A DNA stretch of 64,000 nt from Agrobacterium tumefaciens (GCF_013318015.2 NZ_CP115841.1:496001-560000); one strand, 5' to 3'; positions 35,106 to 42,918 are shown, counted from the stretch's first letter. Notes: generated from the letters alone by a model not told the origin. Made by a program: numbers and translations.

Positions 35106-35282
35106 AAATGTCCATGCCGGCGGGGTGTCCGGAAGAGCGGAATTTCAGGGTGGTGGCGCTTGAACGTGCCGCCCTGTGTCAGTCTCGTATCCCCGTGGTG
35201 AAGTGTATCGCATGCGGCTGCACGGCGTTTTGCCGTTCCGCCGCGTCTAAAGGCGCGGGGTCGCGCCGTAAGAGGGGTCACC

Positions 35283-35465
35283 ATGTCCATCAACCAGAAT
35301 ACGGCAAATGCCGCCGTTTCAGCAAAAACGGGCAGCTTCGCGCAATCGCTGACGGCGATCGTGCTTGGTCTGTTCGTCGTCGGTTTTGTCGGCTTTTCGC
35401 ATGTGGAAGCCGTTCACAACGCCGCGCATGACACACGTCATGCCAATGCTTTCCCTTGCCATTGA
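35283..35465 (+). CDS. cbtB: Cobalt transporter subunit CbtB
   Basis: 60-residue single-pass membrane protein. One hydrophobic segment (LTAIVLGLFVVGFVGFSHVEAVHN) is followed by a His-rich tail ending HDTRHANAFPCH, the candidate metal-binding end typical of CbtB. AAGAGGGG lies ahead of ATG 35283. It is the first gene behind the cobalamin riboswitch and is followed after 10 bases by cbtA. Together they are predicted to import cobalt for B12 synthesis. Confidence 0.92.
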   Translation: MSINQNTANAAVSAKTGSFAQSLTAIVLGLFVVGFVGFSHVEAVHNAAHDTRHANAFPCH

Positions 35466-35475
35466 GGTGGGAAGC

Positions 35476-36192
35476 ATGTCGTTCTTTCGCAATATCGTTT
35501 TTACCGCCGTCCTCGTCGGCATCGTTGGCGGCTTCGCCGTTTCGGCCATGCAGGCTTTCGGCACCACGCCGCTGATCCTGAAGGCGGAAACCTATGAAAA
35601 TGCCGGTGGCGAAGCGCCCCACAGCCACGATGCTCCGGCCACGACCGGCGCTGCCGTTCCCGCGCACGAACATAACGAGGAAGCCTGGTCTCCGGCCGAC
35701 GGCCTCGAGCGCACCGCCTATACGGTCGCCGCCAACGTGTTGACCGCCATCGGTTATGCACTGGTGCTCACCGGCCTCATCTCGCTACGCGGCACCAATG
35801 CCGGCTGGCGCGAAGGCCTTTTGTGGGGTGTGGCCGGTTTTGCCGCCGTCATGCTTGCGCCGATGATCGGCCTGCCGCCGGAACTACCGGGCAGCCCGGC
35901 GGCCGCGCTTGAGGCGCGTCAAATCTGGTGGCTTTCGACGGTTGCGGCGACCGCAGGCGGCATTGCGCTGATCGCATTCCGCCGCGAACCCTGGGCAATC
36001 GTGCTCGCACTGGTGTTGATCGTTGCACCACATGTGGTGGGCGCGCCCCTGCCGCCGGAAGGTGAACATGCGCTGGCACCGCTGCCGCTGGAACGACAGT
36101 TCATCGTTGCCGCCACCGTGACCAGCTTTGTCTTCTGGGCCTTGCTCGGAACATTGAGCGCGTTTTTCCTGAAGCGCTTCCAGCAGGCTTGA
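35476..36192 (+). CDS. cbtA: Cobalt transporter subunit CbtA
   Basis: 238-residue membrane protein with about five hydrophobic segments, starting MSFFRNIVFTAVLVGIVGGFAVSAMQ. A His-rich loop (PHSHDAPATT, PAHEHNEEAW) follows the first segment, and GLPPELPGSPAA is a conserved family motif. ATG 35476 has GAGGTGGGAAGC upstream. It partners CbtB in B12-regulated cobalt uptake. The small gene at 36197 follows after 4 bases. Confidence 0.92.
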   Translation: MSFFRNIVFTAVLVGIVGGFAVSAMQAFGTTPLILKAETYENAGGEAPHSHDAPATTGAAVPAHEHNEEAWSPADGLERTAYTVAANVLTAIGYALVLTGLISLRGTNAGWREGLLWGVAGFAAVMLAPMIGLPPELPGSPAAALEARQIWWLSTVAATAGGIALIAFRREPWAIVLALVLIVAPHVVGAPLPPEGEHALAPLPLERQFIVAATVTSFVFWALLGTLSAFFLKRFQQA

Positions 36193-36196
36193 AACC

Positions 36197-36511
36197 ATGC
36201 AGGACGCAGCCGAATGGAGTGAGGAACTCGACGCGCTGCGTTTTGCCGTTCCCGGTCACGGCGCTTTCTGCGCCGTGCACCGCCTTGCCTTCAAGGCAGT
36301 CCTCGTCGTCAGCCCGGAACGGGAAGCGGCGCTCGCCTATTTTCATGACAATGAGGCTGCCTTTACGGCCGCAGCCCTTGCCAAGATAAAACGCTCGGCT
36401 TTACCGGCCGGTCGCAGTCTGCATCTCAACAGCCGCGATATCCGCCGTGCGATTGCGGGGGAGTGCGGGGATGTCGCGCCCCGTGTCTGCCGGGTGCTTG
36501 ATCAGGGGTGA
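36197..36511 (+). CDS. Small conserved protein in the cbtBA operon
   Basis: 104-residue protein of unknown function beginning MQDAAEWSEELDALRFAVPGHGAFCAVHRLAFKAVL. No domain is recognised. His21, Cys25 and His28 in GHGAFCAVH could bind metal. The start lies 4 bases after the cbtA stop, so it is surely cotranscribed and under the cobalamin riboswitch. A role linked to cobalt or cobalamin is inferred only from position. Confidence 0.75.
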   Translation: MQDAAEWSEELDALRFAVPGHGAFCAVHRLAFKAVLVVSPEREAALAYFHDNEAAFTAAALAKIKRSALPAGRSLHLNSRDIRRAIAGECGDVAPRVCRVLDQG

Positions 36512-36542
36512 TTTGTGATGGTCTCGCGGCTTAACTTCTCCA

Positions 36543-36581
36543 CCACCCTCATTCCTGTGACAAGCACAGGAATGAGGGTGG
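36543..36581. repeat. Intergenic palindrome, CTCATTCCTGTG family, copy 3
   Basis: CCACCCTCATTCCTGTG and CACAGGAATGAGGGTGG form a perfect 17-base inverted repeat around ACAAG, between the convergent cbt operon and the DJ-1 gene. Confidence 0.8.
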
Positions 36582-36616
36582 GAGGATCCGCAAAACTCTC
36601 GACACCAAGGTGAGCT

Positions 36617-37183
36617 TCACCGGTGTTCCGCCGCAAAAATTCCAAGTTCCGCCTCGGCTTCCGGACCAAAGAGGCCGAGGTGTTTCAGAATTTCCACTGC
36701 GAAACTGACCGGTGCACTGCCGGCTGCGGTTACGATGCCGCCATCGCTGACCGCCTTCGGCTGGTCGCGATAGAGCGCTTCGCCGCGATAGGACGGAGAG
36801 GCCTTGTGAGAGGCGAGCGAATTGCCGGTATGGGCGACGTCATCAAGGGCGCCCGTGCCTGCAAGCGCGCTGGCAGCCGCGCAGATGCCGGCAACCAGTC
36901 GGCCCTTCTCGCGAAACCGCTGTACCAGCCCGCCAAGATCGACAGCCGTTCCCTTTTCCCAGCTGAGGCCGCCGGGAATGACGAGCGCATCGATGTTAGC
37001 AGGATCAAGCGCGTCGTATGATGTGTCGGGCGTAACGTTGAGCCCGCCCATTGAAACCACGGGCCGGCCGTCCGGGGTTGCGTAAACGATCTCGACGCCG
37101 AGATAGCCGCGCGCGGCGGCGGCAAGCAGCGCCGGTTCCCAGTCCGCAAAATCCTGCGCAAGCGCAATGGCAATCCGTGTCAT
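36617..37183 (-). CDS. DJ-1/PfpI family protein
   Basis: 188-residue protein of the ThiJ/DJ-1 class I amidotransferase-like fold. Landmarks are MTRIAIALAQDFADWEPALL with the conserved Glu, IDALVIPGGLSWEKG, and the nucleophile elbow LVAGICAAASALAGTG. Relatives act as chaperones, proteases or glyoxalases. ATG 37183 follows CGGAGACGGCC. It lies 21 bases after the GNAT gene on the same strand and is probably cotranscribed with it. Confidence 0.9.
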   Translation of the reverse strand: MTRIAIALAQDFADWEPALLAAAARGYLGVEIVYATPDGRPVVSMGGLNVTPDTSYDALDPANIDALVIPGGLSWEKGTAVDLGGLVQRFREKGRLVAGICAAASALAGTGALDDVAHTGNSLASHKASPSYRGEALYRDQPKAVSDGGIVTAAGSAPVSFAVEILKHLGLFGPEAEAELGIFAAEHR

Positions 37184-37204
37184 GGCCGTCTCCGAAGGTT
37201 GCAA

Positions 37205-37693
37205 TCAGGCGATAGACTGCATGTAGCGCATGCCGGTGACCGGGCGCGGCGCGAAATCCATGCTTTCGTAGAAACGATGCGCGGCGACATTGCCGGTCGT
37301 GGCGCTGACGGAAAGATAGTCGCAACCGAGGCGCTTGGCGATATCGCGGGCGCGGGAAACCAGGTGCTGGCCGGTGCCATGTCCGCGGTGACCGTCACGC
37401 ACGAAAAGATGGTGCAGCTCAAGCCCGCGGCGGCCTTCCTGCGCCCTGTAGAGCGGCAGCATCAGGGCGTAACCGATCAATGCGCCGTCGGCTTCCGCAA
37501 CCAGCCCATGCACCCAGGGAAGCGGGCCGAACAGGTCGCGTTCCAGTTTCGCCGGCGTAATCGCCGCCGCATCGCCATGAAAGGTGGCAAGCAGGGTGAT
37601 CATCTCATTGAGCTCAGGCAAATCGGTCTTGCGTGCGCCACGAATGATGACGACGGGCGGTCTTTCCAGTGTAAGGGAACTATCTTCGGTCAT
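37205..37693 (-). CDS. GNAT family N-acetyltransferase
   Basis: 162-residue acetyltransferase. The fold is visible as IRGARKTDLPELNEMITLLATFHGD, GLVAEADGALIGYALM, the acetyl-CoA loop LFVRDGHRGHGTGQHLV (RGHGTG) and RFYESMDFAPRPVTGMRYM. Substrate unknown; resembles diamine/aminoglycoside-type GNATs. It is the upstream gene of a pair with the DJ-1 gene. Confidence 0.9.
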   Translation of the reverse strand: MTEDSSLTLERPPVVIIRGARKTDLPELNEMITLLATFHGDAAAITPAKLERDLFGPLPWVHGLVAEADGALIGYALMLPLYRAQEGRRGLELHHLFVRDGHRGHGTGQHLVSRARDIAKRLGCDYLSVSATTGNVAAHRFYESMDFAPRPVTGMRYMQSIA

Positions 37694-37734
37694 TTTTCTG
37701 GTCCTTCGGTTTTATCGGTGCCGTCAGGACGCTT

Positions 37735-37769
37735 GAAAAACAACAAAGCCGCCTGACGGCGGCTTGTTG
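37735..37769 (-). terminator. Rho-independent terminator of the MerR transcript
   Basis: AGCCGCC and GGCGGCT, extended by CAACA/TGTTG, form a stem. Read on the minus strand it is followed by GTTGTTTTTC. It ends the transcript carrying the MerR gene and the small coupled ORF. Confidence 0.75.
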
Positions 37770-37794
37770 ACAAAATGATCTGTCGAGCCGCCCT

Positions 37795-37899
37795 TTACAG
37801 GTAGGCCCAAAAGTACGAGCAGGAGATGGGTGCGCGTTCGTTGATCATGTCCATGCAATGCGCTCGAATCTGAAATCTGTCAAGCCTGCTCTTCAGCAT
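37795..37899 (-). CDS. 34-codon ORF coupled to the MerR stop codon
   Basis: The sequence TGATG at 37901-37897 joins the MerR stop to an ATG. The ORF encodes MLKSRLDRFQIRAHC and then MDMINERAPISCSYFWAYL, with two cysteines and an aromatic C-terminus. An internal ATG (MDMINERAP) is also possible. It ends 26 bases before the terminator, so it fills the rest of the transcript. No family is recognised; coupling and tight packing are the evidence. Confidence 0.4.
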   Translation of the reverse strand: MLKSRLDRFQIRAHCMDMINERAPISCSYFWAYL

Positions 37900-38312
37900 C
37901 AATGCTCCCCTTCGCACATGCCATGGTCGGAAAGCGCGCGGATGACATAACAATCCTCGATCGAATGACCATGGCAATGGGAGACGATACGTTCCAGCTC
38001 ATGCTCGAGCTTCTTGAGGCTGCTGATTTTTTCGCGCACATGGGCGAGGTGTTCGGCGGCAATGCGGTCCGCACCCTCGCACGGCATTTGCCGGTGCTGG
38101 CTGAGCGCAATCAATTCTTTGATAGCGTCAATATTGAGCCCGATATCGCGGGCATGGCGGATGAAAGCCAGCCTTTCGAGATCGGATTTTTCGTAACGGC
38201 GCTGGTTGCCTTCCGAGCGGTCTGCCTCGCGGATGAGGCCCATCTGCTCATAATAGCGGATCGTCGGAACCTTCACGCCGGTACGTTTGGACAATTCACC
38301 GATGGACAGCAT
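37899..38312 (-). CDS. MerR-family metal sensor, ZntR/CadR type
   Basis: 137-residue activator. The N-terminal winged helix reads MLSIGELSKRTGVKVPTIRYYEQMGLI, then a coiled dimer helix. Cys78, Cys113 and Cys121 with His114/His116 (MPCEGAD; SHCHGHSIEDC) match the ligand layout of ZntR (Cys79, Cys114, His119, Cys124), so divalent metals such as Zn, Cd, Pb or Co are expected. ATG 38312 follows GGAGAAGGCA. CTCTAG-N3-CTAGAG 50 bases upstream is also present before the P-type ATPase gene, the likely main target. No exporter gene is adjacent here. Confidence 0.9.
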   Translation of the reverse strand: MLSIGELSKRTGVKVPTIRYYEQMGLIREADRSEGNQRRYEKSDLERLAFIRHARDIGLNIDAIKELIALSQHRQMPCEGADRIAAEHLAHVREKISSLKKLEHELERIVSHCHGHSIEDCYVIRALSDHGMCEGEH

Positions 38313-38361
38313 TGCCTTCTCCATATCCTCAAGAGCAGCCGGGACAAGAACGAGCCGGATG

Positions 38362-38376
38362 CTCTAGTCTCTAGAG
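38362..38376. promoter_or_regulatory. MerR operator shared with the P-type ATPase promoter
   Basis: CTCTAG-TCT-CTAGAG is a perfect 6-3-6 inverted repeat 50 bases upstream of the MerR start. The 12 defined bases are the same as the core at 1798-1812. Probably an autoregulatory site. Confidence 0.7.
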
Positions 38377-38408
38377 ATATAGCTTTTCAGCCTGCCGTTC
38401 AATGGGTG

Positions 38409-38762
38409 TCAGGCGGCAGCATCCACGCCGAGTGCCTGCGCCAGGGCTTTGAGAACTTCTGTCTCGATGCTGGAGGCGGCGTCAGGCTGCGCTGATGCGG
38501 CGATATCTACCGCCGGTTCGGTTGTGGCCTGTGCGCCGCTGTCCAGGTTCCAAAGTGCTGCGGCAAGTCCGGCGGAAACGCTGGCGGCGGCAGGTGCGGC
38601 GGAAACGGCAACGCTCTCGGCGCTGGAAATCGCGCGGTGTGCCGCCCGTGTCAGTTCCAGCAAGGCCTCGGTGGTTGCATTTGTTTCCCTGGTCTTTGTC
38701 GGCTCAAGGGTTCGGACCGGAGTTGCGTAATAGCTGCTGGTTGTTGCTGCGATAGTCGTCAT
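38409..38762 (-). CDS. Small Ala-rich protein of unknown function
   Basis: 117-residue protein with an alanine-, serine- and threonine-rich composition. It has no signal peptide or recognised domain. The middle contains VSAGLAAALWNLDSG, a motif S-x2-LA-x2-LW-x4-G that also appears in the small protein at 40265-40546 on the other side of dmeRF. The first residues MTTIAATTSSYYATPVRTLEP look unstructured. It is divergent from dmeR across a 127-base gap. Confidence 0.65.
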   Translation of the reverse strand: MTTIAATTSSYYATPVRTLEPTKTRETNATTEALLELTRAAHRAISSAESVAVSAAPAAASVSAGLAAALWNLDSGAQATTEPAVDIAASAQPDAASSIETEVLKALAQALGVDAAA

Positions 38763-38855
38763 GACTGAGTCCCCTAAGTTTCATGGGGTATTTTTAGGGG
38801 TCGAAACATTCGCGAAGGTTGCGTCGCGCAGGGCTTGAACCAAAAAACATCGCAA

Positions 38856-38880
38856 TATAGTATACCCCCCTATAGTATAT
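38856..38880 (+). promoter_or_regulatory. DmeR operator of the dmeRF operon
   Basis: TATAGTATA-CCCCCC-TATAGTATAT: two AT-rich TATAGTATA copies flank a run of six C. Sites of RcnR/DmeR-type repressors consist of such C/G tracts with AT-rich flanks. It lies 9 bases before dmeR. Confidence 0.75.
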
Positions 38881-38889
38881 GAGGTACTC

Positions 38890-39162
38890 ATGTCCCATAC
38901 GATCCGCAACAAGGAGAAGCTTCTCGCTCGCATCCGTCGCCTCAAGGGGCAGATGGAGGCGGTGGAGCGTGCTTTGGACGATTCCAAGCCCTGCGGCGAG
39001 GTGCTGCAATTGCTGGCCTCGGTGCGCGGTGCGCTTTCCGGCCTGACGGGGGAGGTGATGCAGGAACATCTGCATGAGCACGTCGTGCACGCCGAAAATG
39101 AAGACGAGCGGGCGCGTGCGGCGGAAGAGCTGGCCCAGGTGCTGAAGACCTACATCCGCTAA
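38890..39162 (+). CDS. dmeR: Co/Ni-responsive repressor DmeR (RcnR/CsoR family)
   Basis: 90-residue all-helical repressor. The RcnR-type metal ligands are all in place: His3, Cys35 (DSKPCGEVLQLLASVRGAL), His60 and His64 (EHLHEHVV). KEKLLARIRRLKGQMEAVERAL is the family DNA-binding helix. dmeRF operons of this kind respond to cobalt and nickel in Rhizobium and Agrobacterium. The gene precedes dmeF by 81 bases, with a C-tract operator upstream. Confidence 0.93.
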   Translation: MSHTIRNKEKLLARIRRLKGQMEAVERALDDSKPCGEVLQLLASVRGALSGLTGEVMQEHLHEHVVHAENEDERARAAEELAQVLKTYIR

Positions 39163-39243
39163 CCTCTCTCCCAAAAGTGTCCGCGGCTTTGGGAAAAGAC
39201 ATGCGTGAAACAGAATATTCCAGGATCGAACAGGATTAGCGAC

Positions 39244-40254
39244 ATGACGACGACATCCGAATTTTCCGCAGCGTCCGGCCACGACCATGTTTTCCTAGGC
39301 CGGAACCATGAGCGCAATGAAAAGCGCGTGTGGATGGTGATTGCGCTGACCACAGTCATGATGGTGGCTGAGATCGTCGCCGGCCACTGGTTCGGTTCCA
39401 TGGCGCTGACGGCGGATGGCTGGCACATGTCCACCCATGCGGGCGCAATGCTCATCTCGGCGCTGGCCTATCTCTATGCCCGGCGCGAGGCGCGCAATCC
39501 GCGCTTCACCTTCGGCACCGGCAAGTTCGGTGATCTCGCCGGTTTTGCCAGCGCCATCGTGCTGGCGGTGGTGGCGCTGCTCATCGCCGTCGAAAGTGCG
39601 ATGCGGCTTTTCAATCCTGTTCAGATCGACTTCAATCAGGCGATCCTCGTCGCCGTCATCGGTCTCATCGTCAATCTCGTCAGCGCCGTGCTGTTGAAGG
39701 ATGACCACGATCACGGCCATGGCCATGGTCACGCACATGGTTCGCATGCCCATCACGGCCATGGCAGCCACGCCCATCACGATCACGGCTCGCACGCGCA
39801 TCACGGCGAGCACGGAGCGAAGGGCGGCAGGGACAATAATCTGCGCGCAGCCTATCTGCATGTACTCGCCGATGCGCTGACTTCCGTTCTCGCCATTGTC
39901 GCGCTGCTGCTCGGCAAGTGGAACGGCTGGTCCTTCCTCGATCCGTTGATGGGTATTGTCGGCGGTGTGGTGATTGCCCGCTGGTCATGGGGACTCATTC
40001 GCTCCACGGCAACGACGCTGGTTGATGCAGTTCCGCTGACGGAGGACTTGCCGCAGGAAATCCGTGAAAGCGTGGAAACGGAAGAAGATCGCATCACCGA
40101 CCTGCACGTCTGGCAGGTGGGGCCGGGGCATCACGCCGCCATTGTCGCCATCCACTCGCAGGTGCCGAAGGCACCGGCTTTCTACAAGCAGAAGCTTGCA
40201 GCCATACATGAACTCTCACATGTAACGGTGGAGGTCAGCCCGGCAAGGGCCTGA
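39244..40254 (+). CDS. dmeF: Co/Ni exporter DmeF (cation diffusion facilitator)
   Basis: 336-residue inner-membrane efflux protein with six membrane segments. TADGWHMSTHAGAM and VLADALTSVLA carry the CDF metal-site His/Asp pairs. Between segments 4 and 5 lies a long His-rich loop of repeated HGH, HAHH and HDHG units. The C-terminal cytoplasmic domain ends in HELSHVTVEV. ATG 39244 is preferred; an upstream GTG 39205 is in frame. Regulated by DmeR. Confidence 0.93.
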   Translation: MTTTSEFSAASGHDHVFLGRNHERNEKRVWMVIALTTVMMVAEIVAGHWFGSMALTADGWHMSTHAGAMLISALAYLYARREARNPRFTFGTGKFGDLAGFASAIVLAVVALLIAVESAMRLFNPVQIDFNQAILVAVIGLIVNLVSAVLLKDDHDHGHGHGHAHGSHAHHGHGSHAHHDHGSHAHHGEHGAKGGRDNNLRAAYLHVLADALTSVLAIVALLLGKWNGWSFLDPLMGIVGGVVIARWSWGLIRSTATTLVDAVPLTEDLPQEIRESVETEEDRITDLHVWQVGPGHHAAIVAIHSQVPKAPAFYKQKLAAIHELSHVTVEVSPARA

Positions 40255-40264
40255 TCGGAATCAT

Positions 40265-40546
40265 CTATTCGTATTCGGAATAGGCGCTGCGCACCCATTC
40301 GGCCTGCGCTTCTGCCTTGTCCTCGGCGGAGGTCGCAGCCGGCGTGTGGGCCGGCGCGCTGCCATTGCCGACGGCCCACAGCACGTTGGCCAGCGAACGG
40401 GAAAGAACGGTGCTGGAAACGGTCGGGTTGCCGGGGCCGCGTTTTACGGCTTGTTCTTCGGGCGCGCTCTGCGCGCTGCCGGGTTTTTCGATGTCGCGGA
40501 CACGAGCCTGATAATTGTATCCGCCAATATTGCTTTCGATCTGCAT
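40265..40546 (-). CDS. Small protein of unknown function
   Basis: 93-residue protein beginning MQIESNIGGYNYQARVRDIEKPG and ending in acidic/aromatic EWVRSAYSEYE. The centre holds LSRSLANVLWAVGNGS, matching the S-x2-LA-x2-LW-x4-G motif of the small protein at 38409. ATG 40546 is chosen although the frame is open further upstream; its ribosome site is weak. It is convergent with dmeF after 10 bases. No family recognised. Confidence 0.6.
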   Translation of the reverse strand: MQIESNIGGYNYQARVRDIEKPGSAQSAPEEQAVKRGPGNPTVSSTVLSRSLANVLWAVGNGSAPAHTPAATSAEDKAEAQAEWVRSAYSEYE

Positions 40547-40780
40547 GCCAGTGATTCCGCGTTCAAAAGTTAACAAATGGTTAACGGCGGCGGCTTGCCC
40601 GAAGCTTGCGCTTGCTGCATTGCAATGTCGTTCCCGGCTTGACACGTGGCAAAGGGGTGCTTCGTTTTTGCATGGTTGGATGGGAAGGCGGGCATTGCCG
40701 GCCTTGCCCACACTTCGCGTCGTGCTCGCCATGGCGACCCTGTTGTGCCGCTCAAACTCTGGCGCCAAACACCCCACTCC

Positions 40781-40809
40781 CGTCATGCCGGCTCTAGGCC
40801 GGTATGACG
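40781..40809. repeat. Palindrome with CGTCATGCCGG core
   Basis: CGTCATGCCGG and CCGGTATGACG form a nearly perfect hairpin around CTCTAGG in the 364-base gap after proV. The arm is shared with the 39-base repeat at 27858 and 34808. The rest of the gap shows nothing convincing. Confidence 0.6.
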
Positions 40810-40910
40810 AAAGAGTTTGGGCGCGGCCAGCCAGCTCCGATGTCTTTTGCGCAGCGGGGCTGGGGCTTTTTCGGTCCTCTGAAAGAAAGGCAAATCCTGT
40901 TGGTGCCGGA

Positions 40911-42017
40911 TTACGCAGTTTCCTTTTCCACAGGCGCCGCCGGTTCCGGGATTTTTTCCGCTTCCTCCACGACTGCCACCCCGGCCTCCGTCTCCTGAGG
41001 TGCCGGCGTGACCATCGCCGCCACCAGCGTGTCGAGGCCGATGGCGCCGACTGGCTTGCCGTCTTCATCCACCACATGGGCGCTGGTTTCGTTCGCCTCC
41101 GACATATCGCGGGCGATGGTTTCCAGAGTCGCGTTTTCCGGCACCGACATGCCCTCGGGTTTCGCCGTCAGCGGCTCCATCACGGTGGTCGCCTGAAGCA
41201 CGCGGCTGCGGTTGACGTCGCGCACGAAGTCGGTGACGTAACCATCCGCAGGGGAAAGGATGATGCTCTGGCCGTCGCCCTGCTGCACCACTTGGCCGTC
41301 TTTCAGAATGGCAATGTGGTCGCCGAGCCGCAAAGCCTCATCCAGATCGTGAGTGATGAACACCACGGTCTTTTTCAGCTCCTGCTGAAGGTCGAGCAGC
41401 ATCGTCTGCATATCGACACGGATCAGCGGATCGAGAGCCGAATAGGCCTCGTCCATCAGGAGAATATCGGCATCGTTGGCAAGCGCGCGGGCAAGGCCAA
41501 CACGCTGCTGCATGCCGCCGGAAAGCTGGTTCGGATAATAATCCTCATAGCCGGCAAGACCGACACGATCCAGCCAGTAACGGCCTTTCTCTTCGCTGTC
41601 CTTGCGTGGCATGCCCTGAATATCGAGGCCGTAGACGCTGTTTTCCAGCACGGTGCGATGCGGCAGGAGGCCGAATTTCTGGAACACCATCGCCGTTTTG
41701 TGACGGCGGAATTTCCGCAGCGCCGAAGTGCTCATGCCGCAAATGTCCTCGCCGTCGTAGAGGACCTCACCTGCGGTCGGGTCGATCAGCCGGTTGATGT
41801 GGCGGATCAGCGTCGACTTGCCGGAACCGGAAAGCCCCATGACCACGGTAATCTTGCCGCCCGGCATGGTGATGTTGATGTTGTTGAGGCCAAGCACATG
41901 GTTGTGTTTGTCGTTCAGCTCGACCTTGTCCATGCCTGATCGCACCGCTTCGAGGTACTTCTCGGGATGCTTGCCGAAGATCTTGTAAAGATTCCTGATT
42001 TCGATGCTTTTAGCCAT
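40911..42017 (-). CDS. proV: Betaine/choline-type ABC transporter ATP-binding protein
   Basis: 368-residue ATPase of the OpuA/ProU class. Walker A is GLSGSGKST, the signature LSGGMQQRVGLARAL and Walker B ILLMDEAYSALDPL, all with the class-specific KFGLLPHRTVLENSVYGL. A CBS-like tail follows (DYVTDFVRD-type segment, then VNRSRVLQATTVM and AHVVDEDGKPVGAIG), as in osmoregulated members, ending in an acidic Pro/Glu stretch. Its start overlaps the proW stop by 8 bases. The substrate is probably glycine betaine, proline betaine or choline. Confidence 0.9.
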   Translation of the reverse strand: MAKSIEIRNLYKIFGKHPEKYLEAVRSGMDKVELNDKHNHVLGLNNINITMPGGKITVVMGLSGSGKSTLIRHINRLIDPTAGEVLYDGEDICGMSTSALRKFRRHKTAMVFQKFGLLPHRTVLENSVYGLDIQGMPRKDSEEKGRYWLDRVGLAGYEDYYPNQLSGGMQQRVGLARALANDADILLMDEAYSALDPLIRVDMQTMLLDLQQELKKTVVFITHDLDEALRLGDHIAILKDGQVVQQGDGQSIILSPADGYVTDFVRDVNRSRVLQATTVMEPLTAKPEGMSVPENATLETIARDMSEANETSAHVVDEDGKPVGAIGLDTLVAAMVTPAPQETEAGVAVVEEAEKIPEPAAPVEKETA

Positions 42018-42918
42018 GGGAGACCTCGCGGTATTTCTGCAGGCGCTTGCCGAAAGCCTGGCTTGCCCGGTCGAACACGATGGCGATGGCGACCAGAGCG
42101 AAACCGTTCAGGAAGCCCACCGTGAAAAACTGGTTGTTGATGGCCTGCAGCACATTCTTGCCGAGACCGCCGACGCCGACCATGGAGGCGACGACGACCA
42201 TGGCGAGTGCCATCATGATGGTCTGGTTGATGCCGGTCATGATGGTGGGCAACGCCAGCGGCAGCTGCACATTGAACAGCTTCTGGCCGTTGGAGGAGCC
42301 GAAGGCATCGGCGGCTTCCAGCACTTCCCGGTCTACCAGGCGGATGCCGAGGCTGGTCAGGCGGATGACGGGCGGAATGGCGTAGATCACCACTGCGATC
42401 AGGCCCGGTACCTTGCCGATGCCGAAAATCACCACCACGGGGATGAGATAAACGAAGCTTGGCAGGGTCTGCATCACGTCGAGCACGGGATTGATGATAC
42501 GCTGCAACCGTTCGGAGCGTCCCATCAAAATGCCGAGCGGCAGGCCGATGACGATGGCGATCAGCGTGGCGATGGCGACGATGGAAAGCGTCGTCATGGC
42601 GTCGCGCCAGAGGCCGACTGCGCCGATCATGAGCAGGGAGATGGCCGTGCCACCGGTGATCTTGACGCTGCGCCCGGCCAGATGCACGATCGCCAGAATG
42701 ACCAGCATGGTGACGATCCACGGGGTCTGGATGAACAGCCGCTCCGAGGAGTTGAGAAAGAGCTGCAGCGGATGCACGATCACATCGATCGCATCGCCGT
42801 AATTGCGCACGATATCGCGAAAACCGTCATCGATGGTCTTGCGTGCCACACGCATCGTGCCGTTATCGATGGCCGGAAACTTGCACAGCATATCCGGCAG
42901 ATAGTTACAGAGGGCCAT
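42010..42918 (-). CDS. proW: Betaine/choline-type ABC transporter permease
   Basis: 302-residue inner-membrane permease with about six hydrophobic segments. The ABC permease signature is VREVLEAADAFGSSNGQKLFNVQLPLALPTIMTGINQTIMMALAMVVVASMVGVGGLG. An N-terminal cytoplasmic extension of 60 residues precedes FIQTPWIVTMLVILAIVHLAG. ATG 42918 follows AAAGGGAAAACAACA. It overlaps proV by 8 bases, but is separated from proX by 264 bases that contain a mosaic repeat. Confidence 0.92.
   Translation of the reverse strand: MALCNYLPDMLCKFPAIDNGTMRVARKTIDDGFRDIVRNYGDAIDVIVHPLQLFLNSSERLFIQTPWIVTMLVILAIVHLAGRSVKITGGTAISLLMIGAVGLWRDAMTTLSIVAIATLIAIVIGLPLGILMGRSERLQRIINPVLDVMQTLPSFVYLIPVVVIFGIGKVPGLIAVVIYAIPPVIRLTSLGIRLVDREVLEAADAFGSSNGQKLFNVQLPLALPTIMTGINQTIMMALAMVVVASMVGVGGLGKNVLQAINNQFFTVGFLNGFALVAIAIVFDRASQAFGKRLQKYREVSHG

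Noticed and set aside
39680..39861. His-rich repetitive stretch resembling a tandem repeat array
   Set aside because: It is the coding sequence of the His-rich loop of DmeF, not a separate repeat or CRISPR.
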